Of a stretch of 33,365 nt of DNA, positions 25,465 to 33,365 are shown piece after piece (position 1 is the stretch's first letter; every line of letters begins with the position of its first letter). The stretch is from the NCBI GenBank assembly GCA_030740295.1, contig JASLXP010000379.1, positions 1-33,365 of the forward strand. The letters run 5' to 3'. The position numbers and the translations under genes were made by a program. This stretch comes from Planctomycetota bacterium (GTDB taxonomy: Bacteria; Planctomycetota; PUPC01; JACPCR01). The notes beneath the pieces are model-generated. The model worked only from the letters and a program-made list of their open reading frames with translations. It made no database searches and was not told the origin of the DNA.

Positions 25465-26208
25465 ATGGATCCCATCAAGACGCTGCTGCTCACTGGTGAG
25501 CACAACCACGACTGGTGTAAGACATCGCCTTTCATCGCGAACCTGATGAACGAGACGGGCCTGTTCTCGGTCGAGATCACCGAGCAACCCAACGCTGTAC
25601 TGGAGGATGCCGGTAAGCTCTCAGAATTCGACCTGCTGTTCTCCGACTACAACGGGGCGCGGTGGAGCGATGCAGCCTGCCGCAATTTCGAGGCGGCCGT
25701 TGAAGGCGGCAAGGGCCTGGTGATCTACCACGGGGCCAGTAATTCCTTCACCGGCTGGACGGCGTTCGAGAAAATGTGCGGGTTGCATTTCCGATCCGGT
25801 ACCAGCGCCCACGCTGAGTTCACCACCTTCCGGGTGGTCTTCCGGGACAGGGAGCACCCGATCACCCGCGGGCTGCGGAATTTCGATCAGACGGATGAGC
25901 TGTATCACACAATGAAGAACGTGCACAGCGTGCCAGTGCACGTGCTGGCGACGGCCTACTCGGAGCCGGATGAGGATGCGCACATGCACGGGTCGGGAAA
26001 AGATGAACCCGTTGCCTTCACGGTGTCCTACGGCGAGGGGCGCGTTTTCCATTTTACGCTGGGTCACATCTGGCCGGCGGAAGTGTATCCCGGCTATACT
26101 GGGTGCACGCACATCGCGCTCGTCGGAAAGGAATTCCGGTCTTTGCTTCTGCGGGGCTGCGAATGGGCCGCGACAGGCGATGTCAAAAGGTGCAAGTCTG
26201 AAACCTGA
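25465..26208 (+). CDS. ThuA-like trehalose-utilisation family protein
   Basis: A 247-residue cytoplasmic protein of the ThuA family, which has a class I glutamine-amidotransferase-like fold and takes part in sugar utilisation, as in the rhizobial trehalose genes thuA/thuB. Characteristic blocks are KTLLLTGEHNHDW at the N-terminus, FDLLFSDYNGARWSD, GLVIYHGASNSFTGWTAFEKMCG, VFRDREHPITRGLRNF, TDELYHTM, and near the end FTVSYGEGRVFHFTLGH. No signal peptide. 32 bp separate it from the oxidoreductase gene downstream, as expected for one transcription unit. ThuA members usually sit beside Gfo/Idh/MocA oxidoreductases, with which they handle 3-keto sugars. The exact substrate is unknown. Confidence 0.9.
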   Translation: MDPIKTLLLTGEHNHDWCKTSPFIANLMNETGLFSVEITEQPNAVLEDAGKLSEFDLLFSDYNGARWSDAACRNFEAAVEGGKGLVIYHGASNSFTGWTAFEKMCGLHFRSGTSAHAEFTTFRVVFRDREHPITRGLRNFDQTDELYHTMKNVHSVPVHVLATAYSEPDEDAHMHGSGKDEPVAFTVSYGEGRVFHFTLGHIWPAEVYPGYTGCTHIALVGKEFRSLLLRGCEWAATGDVKRCKSET

Positions 26209-26240
26209 ATCCTGAACTTTGCACCTCAATCGAGGAAATC

Positions 26241-27311
26241 GTGAGCACAACATACAGAACCGCGATTGTCGGATGCGGCAATATCAGCCACACACATGCT
26301 TCAACCTACCGGCGTCATCCGTGTATCGATCTTGCTGCCGGAGCGGATATCGACGCGGAGCGTCTGGCCGCATTTCGCGAGCGCTGGGAGGTGCCCGCGG
26401 GGTACGGCGACTATCGCGAGATGCTGGCCGAGGTAAAACCTGAGCTCGTGAGCATCTGCACCTATGCGAAGCTGCACTGGCCCATGCTCAAGGCCTGTGC
26501 GGAGGCGGGTGTGCGGGGCATCATCTGCGAAAAGCCAATGCTCAACAGCCCGGCCGAACTGCCCCTCGTGCGCGAGCTCGTGGATCAGACAGGGGTCAAG
26601 ATCGTCCTGGGGCACATGCGGCGTTACGGCATGGCGCATCTGCGAGCGCGCGAGCTCGTGCTGGGCGGCGAAATCGGAGACCCGATCCTCGTGGTGGGGA
26701 CGCTCACCGGCGGCGGCCTGGCGGAGATGGGTTCGCATTGGATCGATCTGATGCGACACCTGATCGGCGACCCGGAGGTGGTGTCCGTCCTGGCGCAGAC
26801 CAACATGCATGACGGCACCCTCTGCGGCCACGCGCAGGAGGACGATGCCGTGCTCCTCATGGAGTTTGCAGGCGGCATCAAGGGCCTGTTCGAAAGCGGA
26901 CAGACGACGTTGAAAGACAATGTCCTGACCCTGATCGTCGGCAGTCAGGGATCCATACAGATTCTCGGGGAGGACGACCTTGTCATATCGGGTCCTGACG
27001 GTGTGCGTAAGGAGGACCTGATGGACGAGCAGCCAGAGCAGTGGAAGGCATTGGGGCTGGAACTGCCGGAACCGTGGTGGAATTACAAATGGGACATCCT
27101 GCTTCGGGAGTACCTGGCGTGGGTGGATGGCGGCGAGGCACCGCTCACCTGCGCCGATCAGGCCTTGAAAGCGACGGAGGCATACATGGCCGGTTACTTG
27201 AGCGCCATCCGCCGCGAGAAGATCCACCTGCCCCTGCCGGGCAAAGACCTGACTCTGGACGAGTGGCCGGGGGATGTTCTCGCGCGTCTGGCCTCCGACC
27301 GTTCAGTCTGA
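26241..27311 (+). CDS. Gfo/Idh/MocA family NAD(P)-dependent oxidoreductase
   Basis: A 356-residue sugar oxidoreductase starting at GTG 26241, with GAGGAA about 4-9 nt upstream. The Rossmann fold opens with TAIVGCGNISHTHA, a G-x-G-x-x-S nucleotide-binding loop. SICTYAKLHWPMLKACAEAGV and CEKPML follow; the EKP lysine is the usual catalytic residue. The C-terminal alpha/beta domain includes GLAEMGSHWIDLMRHLIGDP, with the conserved Asp and His, and a final ALKATEAYMAGYLSA. Such enzymes oxidise or reduce a sugar hydroxyl, often at C3, with bound NAD(P). Its ThuA neighbour supports a 3-keto-glycoside role by inference. Confidence 0.93.
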   Translation: MSTTYRTAIVGCGNISHTHASTYRRHPCIDLAAGADIDAERLAAFRERWEVPAGYGDYREMLAEVKPELVSICTYAKLHWPMLKACAEAGVRGIICEKPMLNSPAELPLVRELVDQTGVKIVLGHMRRYGMAHLRARELVLGGEIGDPILVVGTLTGGGLAEMGSHWIDLMRHLIGDPEVVSVLAQTNMHDGTLCGHAQEDDAVLLMEFAGGIKGLFESGQTTLKDNVLTLIVGSQGSIQILGEDDLVISGPDGVRKEDLMDEQPEQWKALGLELPEPWWNYKWDILLREYLAWVDGGEAPLTCADQALKATEAYMAGYLSAIRREKIHLPLPGKDLTLDEWPGDVLARLASDRSV

Positions 27312-27595
27312 GCATTTCCGCGCACCAGGGCCGCATGAGTGCTGGTAGCTGCGGCGTCCCGCCGCAGTAATTCGGCGGCGAGACACCGCCACTACCAGAA
27401 GCTGTCTACGGCCTGTGAGCCGGGCTTAACTGATATGAACGTACAGGCTGGTGGCAGCCTGTGGCTACGATCTGTTCCCCGACAGATCAAAATCGTCATC
27501 TGAATCGAAATCCCGATGCAGACCGATTCAGATTCCAGGCTTCGACGTTAATCTATCTCTCCTCACCCTCTCCACCCGCGATTCGCACCTGACTC
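27312..27595. repeat. Intergenic spacer with REP-like multi-hairpin element
   Basis: At 27342-27398 a 7-bp outer stem (CTGGTAG/CTACCAG) encloses CTGCGGC/GCCGCAG with loop GTCCC and GGCGG/CCGCC with loop CGAGACA. About 50 bases on, ACAGGCT/AGCCTGT and GATCTGT/ACAGATC give two more simple hairpins (about 27443-27487). The spacer splits an otherwise compact sugar cluster. No gene and no clear promoter seen. Confidence 0.75.
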
Positions 27596-28456
27596 ATGCA
27601 CAACAAACTACCGGACGGCCAATACAGATTCGGATACGGCACTTACGGCATGCCCGACCTGGCACCCGCCGAAGCCCTGCCCAGATTAAAAGAGATGGGC
27701 TATGAAGGCATCGAGCTCAACGTTGGCGCGAACTACCCGACCGCGCCCGAAAAACTGTCCGGCCGGAACCGCAAAGAACTGCGGTCACTGTTTGCAGATT
27801 TGGATCTGCATCTGACTGGCCTGATGCTCATGAGCCAGCCCCTGGTCGAAGATCCCGGCGAATACGAGCGGCAGTTGGAGAATCTGAGGGCATGCGCGCA
27901 ACTGGCTGCAGAACTGGCCGCCGGAGAGACCGCGCCCACACTGGTCACTACCGTCGGCGGCAACCCGGATCAATGGGACGACGGCCGCGAATTCCTTGTG
28001 CAGCGGATGAAGGAGTATGGCCAGGTCGCGGCTGAATTCGGTACGCAGATAGCCGTCGAACCGCACTGGGGCAGCATCCTCAACAGTCCGGACCAAACCG
28101 TGTGGCTGATGGAGCGCATCGACTCGCCGGCCGTGGGCGTCAACTTTGACATCAGCCACTTCGAAGTCGCTGGTTTCCCCCTGGTTGAATCGACGGCTTC
28201 GCAGGCGCCTTACACCATTCACACCCACGTTAAAGACGGGCGGCTGGAAGATGGCAAGTGCCGTTATCTCCTCGCAGGTGAGGGAGACACAGATTACGTC
28301 ACCTACTTTGAGACCCTGGCCGCGGCTGGCTGGTTCGGATACATCACTGTGGAGATCACCGCCATGATATTCAGGCAGAAGGACTACGATCCATGGTCGG
28401 CTGCGGAGTTTTCACTCAAGACGCTGCAAAAGGCGCTCAGCGAGGCCAGGCTGTGA
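27596..28456 (+). CDS. Sugar phosphate isomerase/epimerase-like TIM-barrel enzyme
   Basis: A 286-residue member of the xylose-isomerase-like/AP-endonuclease-2 TIM-barrel superfamily. It opens with FGYGTYGMPDLAPAEALPRLKEMGYEGIELNV, the typical first strand and helix. Candidate metal ligands follow in the expected order: Glu in AVEPHWG, Asp and His in VNFDISHFE, His in IHTHVKDG, and Glu in ITVEITAM near the C-terminus. Members isomerise or epimerise sugars, and some relatives cleave 3-keto-glycosides by elimination. Lies between two Gfo/Idh/MocA oxidoreductases, supporting a shared sugar pathway. ATG at 27596 lacks a strong ribosome site. Substrate unknown. Confidence 0.9.
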   Translation: MHNKLPDGQYRFGYGTYGMPDLAPAEALPRLKEMGYEGIELNVGANYPTAPEKLSGRNRKELRSLFADLDLHLTGLMLMSQPLVEDPGEYERQLENLRACAQLAAELAAGETAPTLVTTVGGNPDQWDDGREFLVQRMKEYGQVAAEFGTQIAVEPHWGSILNSPDQTVWLMERIDSPAVGVNFDISHFEVAGFPLVESTASQAPYTIHTHVKDGRLEDGKCRYLLAGEGDTDYVTYFETLAAAGWFGYITVEITAMIFRQKDYDPWSAAEFSLKTLQKALSEARL

Positions 28457-28612
28457 TTGTGCAATTTATGGGCGCGGTGAGAACCCTCAATCCTGAATCC
28501 AGAGCGGCTCACCACGGGAGAAGCTCATTCGCTCGACAGTCTCTCCAGGAAGAATTACTCTCACTTCTGCATTTTGCTTCATCTTAATTCCACACCAGAC
28601 AGGAACTGAACC

Positions 28613-29521
28613 ATGATCCGAATCGGAATGGTTGACTTTGATACTTCGCATGTCGGGCAATTCACTCGCCGTTTGAATCATGTGGCGATTGGTGAAGAAC
28701 AGTGGGTGGACGGAGCCCAGGTGGTCATGGGATGTCCCGGCACATCGGAAATCACAGACCGGGAAACGATCGAAAAATACACCAGAGAGATGACTGACGA
28801 CTTCGGGATCGAGATCGTCAACGACCGCACGGACATGATCGGTAAAATCGATGCGGTAATGGTCGAGTCGCAGGATGGAAGCGTGCATCTGGAGCGAGTC
28901 CGGCCGTTTCTCGAGGCGGGGATTCCGTCCTATGTGGATAAGCCCTTCGCCTGTTCGGTCGCTGATGCCAATGAGATGGTGCGATTGGCGGAGTCAAAGG
29001 GCTTGCCGCTCTTCTCCGCATCGTCGTTGAGATACGGCATGGATATCGTCGAGTTCAATGCGAACCTGGATGAGACCGGAGCGGTCATCGGGGCCGATGC
29101 TTACAGCCCCGCATCGCTGCACCCGCGAAACCCCGGTCTTTTTCACTACGGCATCCACGGAGTCGAAACACTCTACACCCTGATGGGCCCGGGCTGCCAG
29201 TCTGTGCGGTGTGTGTCTTCAGAGGGCGTCGACATGGTGACGGGTCTGTGGGAAGGCGGCCGGATCGGAACCATCCGAGGAACCCGGGACGGCGGGCATC
29301 TCTACGGCTTCACGGCCTTCTGCGAGAAGAAGGTGGTCCAGTCTTCGATCAACGCCGGCACCATCTACCGGGAGCTGCTGAAGCAGGTCGTGAAAATGTT
29401 CGAGACAGGCCAAGCCCCACTGGACATCGCGGTGACCGTCGAGATCGTGGCGTTCATCGTTGCCGCGCAGGATTCGTCTCAGAGGGGAGGCGAGGCCGTC
29501 GCAGTAGAACGCTATTCGTAA
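28613..29521 (+). CDS. Gfo/Idh/MocA-like oxidoreductase, divergent
   Basis: A 302-residue protein, shorter than usual for the family. It starts MIRIGMVDFDTSHVGQF, where the normal G-x-G-x-x-G loop is replaced by VDFDTSHV. Later IDAVMVESQDGSVHLERVRPFLEAG and YVDKPFACS follow the family order, with DKP in place of EKP. The C-terminal half has LFHYGIHGVETLYTLMGPG, the His-containing region equivalent to the catalytic Asp/His segment. The altered nucleotide loop is typical of one subgroup but could also mean weakened cofactor binding. AGGA stands about 10 nt before the ATG. It ends the plus-strand sugar cluster and faces the lyase gene. Confidence 0.85.
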   Translation: MIRIGMVDFDTSHVGQFTRRLNHVAIGEEQWVDGAQVVMGCPGTSEITDRETIEKYTREMTDDFGIEIVNDRTDMIGKIDAVMVESQDGSVHLERVRPFLEAGIPSYVDKPFACSVADANEMVRLAESKGLPLFSASSLRYGMDIVEFNANLDETGAVIGADAYSPASLHPRNPGLFHYGIHGVETLYTLMGPGCQSVRCVSSEGVDMVTGLWEGGRIGTIRGTRDGGHLYGFTAFCEKKVVQSSINAGTIYRELLKQVVKMFETGQAPLDIAVTVEIVAFIVAAQDSSQRGGEAVAVERYS

Positions 29522-29656
29522 CTCGCAACCAGAACAGTCGTCGGTGTCCAATGGATGTCAGCTCCAGGGCGGGACCCTCGATGCTCGAACTTAACGATTC
29601 GCTGATTTCCGGCATTGACGACGTAGACTTATTCCAATTCGTCCCGCTTGTCATTG
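29522..29656. other. Convergent intergenic gap
   Basis: 135 bp between the plus oxidoreductase and the minus lyase, both ending here. No GC-rich stem followed by a T-run on either strand. Confidence 0.4.
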
Positions 29657-32600
29657 TCAACGAACAACAGGTACGAGCGCTATCCAATCCAGGTGGGTGC
29701 GGCCGCCGTGTCCGAGGAGCGTGAGGCGGTTCTTACCGGCGGTCAGGGACAGGCCAACGGGCTTGCCTGCCGCGTCGGAGAGCCGGCCGCTACTCCACTC
29801 ACCAGCGGAGTAGCCCCAGCCTTCTGTAGGGCCGACAAGAAACAGGTCGCAGTACCCGCCGAGGCTCTTACCGTTCAATTCCAGGCTCAACGCGGTGCGT
29901 TTCTGGTCGCCGGCGTGGCGGAAGGTGATGGCGTATATACCGGACTTAGGCACATCAATGAGGTAGTCGAGACGCGTCACCAGGTCTCCCACGCCGTACA
30001 CGAGCTTGCCGCTGCACGCGTATGTACGGCGGCCCTTGTCCCGCACAGCGTCGTGTATGCCGCGATGCGACTCGAATGTCTCGGCCTCGATCCTGATCGC
30101 GCCCGGCGTTTTCTGCGCTACTTTAACAGGCACAAGCTTCGCACCAGTCTTGATGGTGGAGAGCCGGATCGCTTGCACCCGTGCGCGTTCATCGAGGCCG
30201 TGCTCGTTAATGAGTGTGAATGGGAACTGACCAGGGATGAGGGCCCAGTGGAACTCCTCCACAGCCTGGCCGCCGGGCGCGGTCCATTCGCGCCGCTTCG
30301 GGCCTTCGGTCAAGATCATCTTCGAGCCTTTGGGCGCGGCGTACACGACCTTGATCGTTTGGACTCCGGCCTCAAGACCATCGGTCTGTGCGAGCCATGC
30401 GGTCGAGTGCGTGCCCACGGTGGGCTCAACCACGCGGGGCTCACCGAGTTGCGCACACTGAAGCTCCAGCGGCGCAACTGCCTTCTGCTGTGTGCGCGGC
30501 AGCACGATTTCTCTGCGGCCCGCAGGCACGGCAAGCTCGATAGCATCGCCTGCGCGCGAGCGGAGCTCGACTCCCTCAGGCAACGCAGGACTCGAGTATT
30601 CCGCGGGCACATGCAGCGTACACGTGGCCGGCGCGTTGGCTTCGATAATCACGCGCGCTTCACGGGTGCCAAACTGGGCTGAGGCCGAAACGGCGGCGGA
30701 GGCGCTCAACAGCATCTCGTCGCGCGATCTCAACGTGCGAACGCCGGCCGCCGTAAATGAGAGCAGCCTGTGCCGGTCCGCAGCGCGCCTGATGACGAAA
30801 GCTTGAGCGTCGGTCGATGTGTCAGATATCAGGGCTGCACCGGGCTTCGCGCCAACGAGCCGAATGCACGCCAGCGTTCGGCCCGACCCGATCTCAACGC
30901 CAAGGAATCCGTTGGCATCCAAGTGGCGCAGCGGGGCCGGCTGGCCTGGATCACTTGAGCGTGATGGCGTCAGCACGGTCACGAACCGCGGCGTTGCGCT
31001 TTTCCGGGCGGGCACGACGGTCAGGTGCCACTGGTTCGGTGAGTCGGGCTTGTGCGGCGCGACCGTAAACTTGTCGGTCTGGCTGAAGTTCAGCAACTCG
31101 GGCGTGACAAACTGCACGTGCAGCCTCGCATCGCCCGATGTGATTTTGGCAGAGCGCTTGGCCTCGTCGATGGCCATCTCGTTGCGAGCGTGCAACAGCC
31201 ACTCCGCTGAGACCGGCCTGGGCGCGGCGATATCGTCCACAATCACGAACGTGTCCGGTCGCAGGAAGAACACATGCCGGTGGAATTGTCTCAGCCGTCC
31301 CTCGTACGCTGCGGTTGCATCGCCCATGGTGTACGTGATGCCGCCGTCTTCCCAGAATCGTGCGATGCGGCCCTGGCTGGCGCGGCTGCGCTTGCGCTGG
31401 CCCTTGCCGTCGATGGTGATCGAGTTATGGGCCCTGGTCTCCCAGGTCCACTGCGCGTGGTGGGGGCTGCCATATTGCTGGTAGTAGCCGGAGCTGATCG
31501 CGAGCGCTTCGCCGTACGCGTTGATTGCGAACGCGTTCTGCGAAGCATGGTTGTGGCTCACGGAACCATACGGGTCAGACTTGAACAGCATCTGCACGCT
31601 GCCGGTGGGATCGGCCAGGTTCGAATGTATGCCCACGAGGCCGATGTTCGGGAAGACTCGCGACTGAGGAATGTCCACCGGCGGCTTGGGCGAAAGATCG
31701 GGGCGATACGCCAGGAAGCGCTCCGGGCCATACGAGAACAGCCTGCCCCAGACCGCGGCATACCAGCGGAAGTGCGGGTTGTCGTGCAGCGATGAAAGCG
31801 AGTAAAGGATGTCGCCGTGCCCCCCGCCCGTTCGTCCCTCGTGGCCGTCGCCAAAGGGCTTCTGTTTGGCATATGGTGGCACACCGTAGATGCCGAAGTA
31901 GCCGGTATTCCGAAAGAACGGCTTCCTGCTCCACAGCTTGCCGAGAGCGCCGAACCCGTACACGTTGCGCGTCATCATGCCGATGTACGCGCCCCAGTAG
32001 CCCGGGCCTTCGTGCCAGCCGCCATCGGCCGATCCCCACGCGGGGTACGTGTTCCACATCAGGTGAAGCGTGTAATCGAGCCAGTCCCTGGCTTCAGGAA
32101 TGTCGTGGTAGAAGACGATGCTGCCCTCGACCATGAACGGCACCATGCGGCCGGCATGGCTAGCGAACGGCGACGCCTCGAAGGGCATGCGCCGGTGCAG
32201 CTTGTTGATATCGCCCAGGCGAAGGCGAAAGTGCTCGACGCACTTCTTGCGCTCGTCATCCGTAAGCAGCTCGCGGATCCAATCGAAACTCCGGGGCCCG
32301 CGCTTTGCCAGATCCATGGCCGGCTCGTCATTGTGGAACACACCGGACGTGCCCTGCGGATCCCAAGTCATGAAGTGCATGAGCCGACGTTTAGCTTCCG
32401 CGCCCGCGGCTTTGTCGCCGGTGACCGCGTATGCGAACGCGCAACGCTCCATGCCGGACGTGAAGGGCCGCATGGTACGGAAAATCTCTTGATACTTGTT
32501 ACGCCGCGCGGCTCGGCCCTTGGGCAGCCTTGGTGGCTCGGGGTAGAGTTCGCCACCGATGTATCGCTTGGACGCGCGCAACGTATTGGCCATCATCTCC

Positions 32601-33365
32601 TTGACGGACGGGTCGTCACTGCTGCGGATCTGCTCCACGAGCTTGGGTGTGAGGAACACGCGCGGGTGTGTCTTGGGAATGAGTGCGTTCACCTCCACCA
32701 TCGTCGGCCGCGGGTATTGCATGGGATCGCCGGCAATGGTGAAGCTCCGCGGCTTGCTCCACGCGGCCACTTTCGTGTCCTCGACATTGAAACCGTAGCG
32801 CCAGTAATACTTGCCCGGTTCGATAGTTTCGTGCGGCGTGAAGATGGTGGTCGCCGGCTCGTAGGTTTGCGTCTTGCCGGCCGGGAATTTGGGATCGGCG
32901 GAGCACTGCACGCGCCACTTCTTTACTCCGCGTACTGGCACCCAACGGAAAGCGGGAGGCGCGAACGTGAGCACTTCGCCATTCGCGGGAGCGTATCCAA
33001 CCTGGTTTCCAGCGGGCGGCCTGTCGAGCATGTGCGCCAACTTCGACGCCCATTCGTTGGCAGAGCCGTTAGTGCAGGCGACGTCGTCGAACCATACCGT
33101 GCCCGGCACGAAGAAATTGAACAGCTCGACTTCGAGCGTGTCCGCCCCCGGGATGACGCGGTCGGTAAACTCGAACGACTGCCACTTGCTCGACGGCTCG
33201 AAGTAGAAGCGATGGTCACCGAAGAACTTCACCTTGCCCGTGCCACGGTAACTCATGCGCACAGTAACGCCGCGGCCATTCGCGGGCTCGAGTCCTTTGG
33301 TGCGGTACCATCCCGTGACCTTCACGAACGTCTGGTCGGCCAACTTGATGCGTTGGGACCAGGAT
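29657..33365 (-). CDS. Heparinase II/III-type polysaccharide lyase, 5' end beyond window
   Basis: At least 1235 residues; the frame runs unbroken to the window edge (SWSQRIKLADQTF...), so the start and any signal peptide are missing. The order is a CBM4/9-like jelly roll (VKVTGWYRTKGL ... VWFDDVAC), then an FnIII/DUF4962-like domain (FRWVPVRGVKKWRVQ ... KYYWRYGF). Next come a helical alpha/alpha-toroid region (THPRVFLTPKLVEQI ... GGWHEGPGYWGAY) and the heparinase II/III beta-sandwich (YGSVSHNHASQNAFAINAYGE, TRAHNSITIDGKGQ). The C-terminus is CBM6/35-like (IRIEAETFESHRG ... NRLTLLGHGGRTHLDWIALVP). Candidate catalytic residues are the His in SHNHASQ and the Tyr in EGPGYW. Lyases of this kind cleave uronic-acid polysaccharides such as alginate or glycosaminoglycans. 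The target is not determinable here. Confidence 0.92.
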   Translation of the reverse strand, partial: SWSQRIKLADQTFVKVTGWYRTKGLEPANGRGVTVRMSYRGTGKVKFFGDHRFYFEPSSKWQSFEFTDRVIPGADTLEVELFNFFVPGTVWFDDVACTNGSANEWASKLAHMLDRPPAGNQVGYAPANGEVLTFAPPAFRWVPVRGVKKWRVQCSADPKFPAGKTQTYEPATTIFTPHETIEPGKYYWRYGFNVEDTKVAAWSKPRSFTIAGDPMQYPRPTMVEVNALIPKTHPRVFLTPKLVEQIRSSDDPSVKEMMANTLRASKRYIGGELYPEPPRLPKGRAARRNKYQEIFRTMRPFTSGMERCAFAYAVTGDKAAGAEAKRRLMHFMTWDPQGTSGVFHNDEPAMDLAKRGPRSFDWIRELLTDDERKKCVEHFRLRLGDINKLHRRMPFEASPFASHAGRMVPFMVEGSIVFYHDIPEARDWLDYTLHLMWNTYPAWGSADGGWHEGPGYWGAYIGMMTRNVYGFGALGKLWSRKPFFRNTGYFGIYGVPPYAKQKPFGDGHEGRTGGGHGDILYSLSSLHDNPHFRWYAAVWGRLFSYGPERFLAYRPDLSPKPPVDIPQSRVFPNIGLVGIHSNLADPTGSVQMLFKSDPYGSVSHNHASQNAFAINAYGEALAISSGYYQQYGSPHHAQWTWETRAHNSITIDGKGQRKRSRASQGRIARFWEDGGITYTMGDATAAYEGRLRQFHRHVFFLRPDTFVIVDDIAAPRPVSAEWLLHARNEMAIDEAKRSAKITSGDARLHVQFVTPELLNFSQTDKFTVAPHKPDSPNQWHLTVVPARKSATPRFVTVLTPSRSSDPGQPAPLRHLDANGFLGVEIGSGRTLACIRLVGAKPGAALISDTSTDAQAFVIRRAADRHRLLSFTAAGVRTLRSRDEMLLSASAAVSASAQFGTREARVIIEANAPATCTLHVPAEYSSPALPEGVELRSRAGDAIELAVPAGRREIVLPRTQQKAVAPLELQCAQLGEPRVVEPTVGTHSTAWLAQTDGLEAGVQTIKVVYAAPKGSKMILTEGPKRREWTAPGGQAVEEFHWALIPGQFPFTLINEHGLDERARVQAIRLSTIKTGAKLVPVKVAQKTPGAIRIEAETFESHRGIHDAVRDKGRRTYACSGKLVYGVGDLVTRLDYLIDVPKSGIYAITFRHAGDQKRTALSLELNGKSLGGYCDLFLVGPTEGWGYSAGEWSSGRLSDAAGKPVGLSLTAGKNRLTLLGHGGRTHLDWIALVPVVR

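Overview
This 33.4 kb window comes from a bacterial chromosome with long, loosely packed, intergenic-repeat-rich gene clusters. Its gene families are a formylglycine-dependent sulfatase, giant secreted TIM-barrel proteins, a heparinase II/III-type lyase, a CRTAC1-like FG-GAP/ASPIC protein, DUF3179, DUF4159 with ExbB/ExbD, and ThuA and Gfo/Idh/MocA sugar genes. Together these are typical of the Planctomycetota-Verrucomicrobiota-Lentisphaerota/Kiritimatiellota (PVC) lineages or relatives such as Hydrogenedentota. That placement is inference from gene content; no phylogenetic marker gene is present. I saw no rRNA, tRNA, CRISPR array, transposase or phage gene.

Layout. (1) 1-2400 is gene-poor: a decayed sulfatase N-terminus, one small membrane protein (minus), and a block of roughly 263-bp tandem repeats bracketed by a perfect 28-bp inverted repeat. 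(2) 2401-8345 (minus) is a two-gene unit in which a 1488-residue secreted protein (TIM barrel, glutamine-amidotransferase-like domain, HEAT-like tail) is followed two bases later by a secreted sulfatase. (3) 8809-17416 (plus) is a seven-gene envelope operon: ExbB, two ExbDs, an acidic-tailed membrane protein, a DUF4159 membrane protein, a secreted TPR protein, and a single-span protein with a poly-lysine stretch and a LamG-like periplasmic domain. No TonB or TolA is seen. Its spacers carry inverted ATTAC/GTAAT word repeats. (4) 17414-17814 holds two 200-bp direct repeats, each folding into a cloverleaf-like element. (5) 18240-20710 (minus) is a CRTAC1-like gene whose stop overlaps the start of a DUF3179 gene. 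The DUF3179 gene has an in-frame TGA in a Cys-x-x-TGA context followed by a SECIS-like hairpin, so it is probably a selenoprotein. (6) 20971-29521 (plus) is a carbohydrate module: a 1451-residue secreted TIM-barrel protein with C-terminal carbohydrate-binding domains, then ThuA, a Gfo/Idh/MocA oxidoreductase, a xylose-isomerase-like TIM barrel and a second Gfo/Idh/MocA oxidoreductase. (7) 29657-33365 (minus) is a heparinase II/III-type polysaccharide lyase running off the window edge.

How it fits together. The secreted hydrolases, lyase and sulfatase would release sugars from sulfated or acidic polysaccharides. The cytoplasmic ThuA/oxidoreductase/isomerase set resembles 3-keto-sugar pathways. 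The ExbBD operon would supply proton-motive energy to an unidentified envelope process. The strongest candidates for new biology are the DUF3179 selenoprotein paired with the CRTAC1-like protein, and the family of multi-hairpin intergenic elements.
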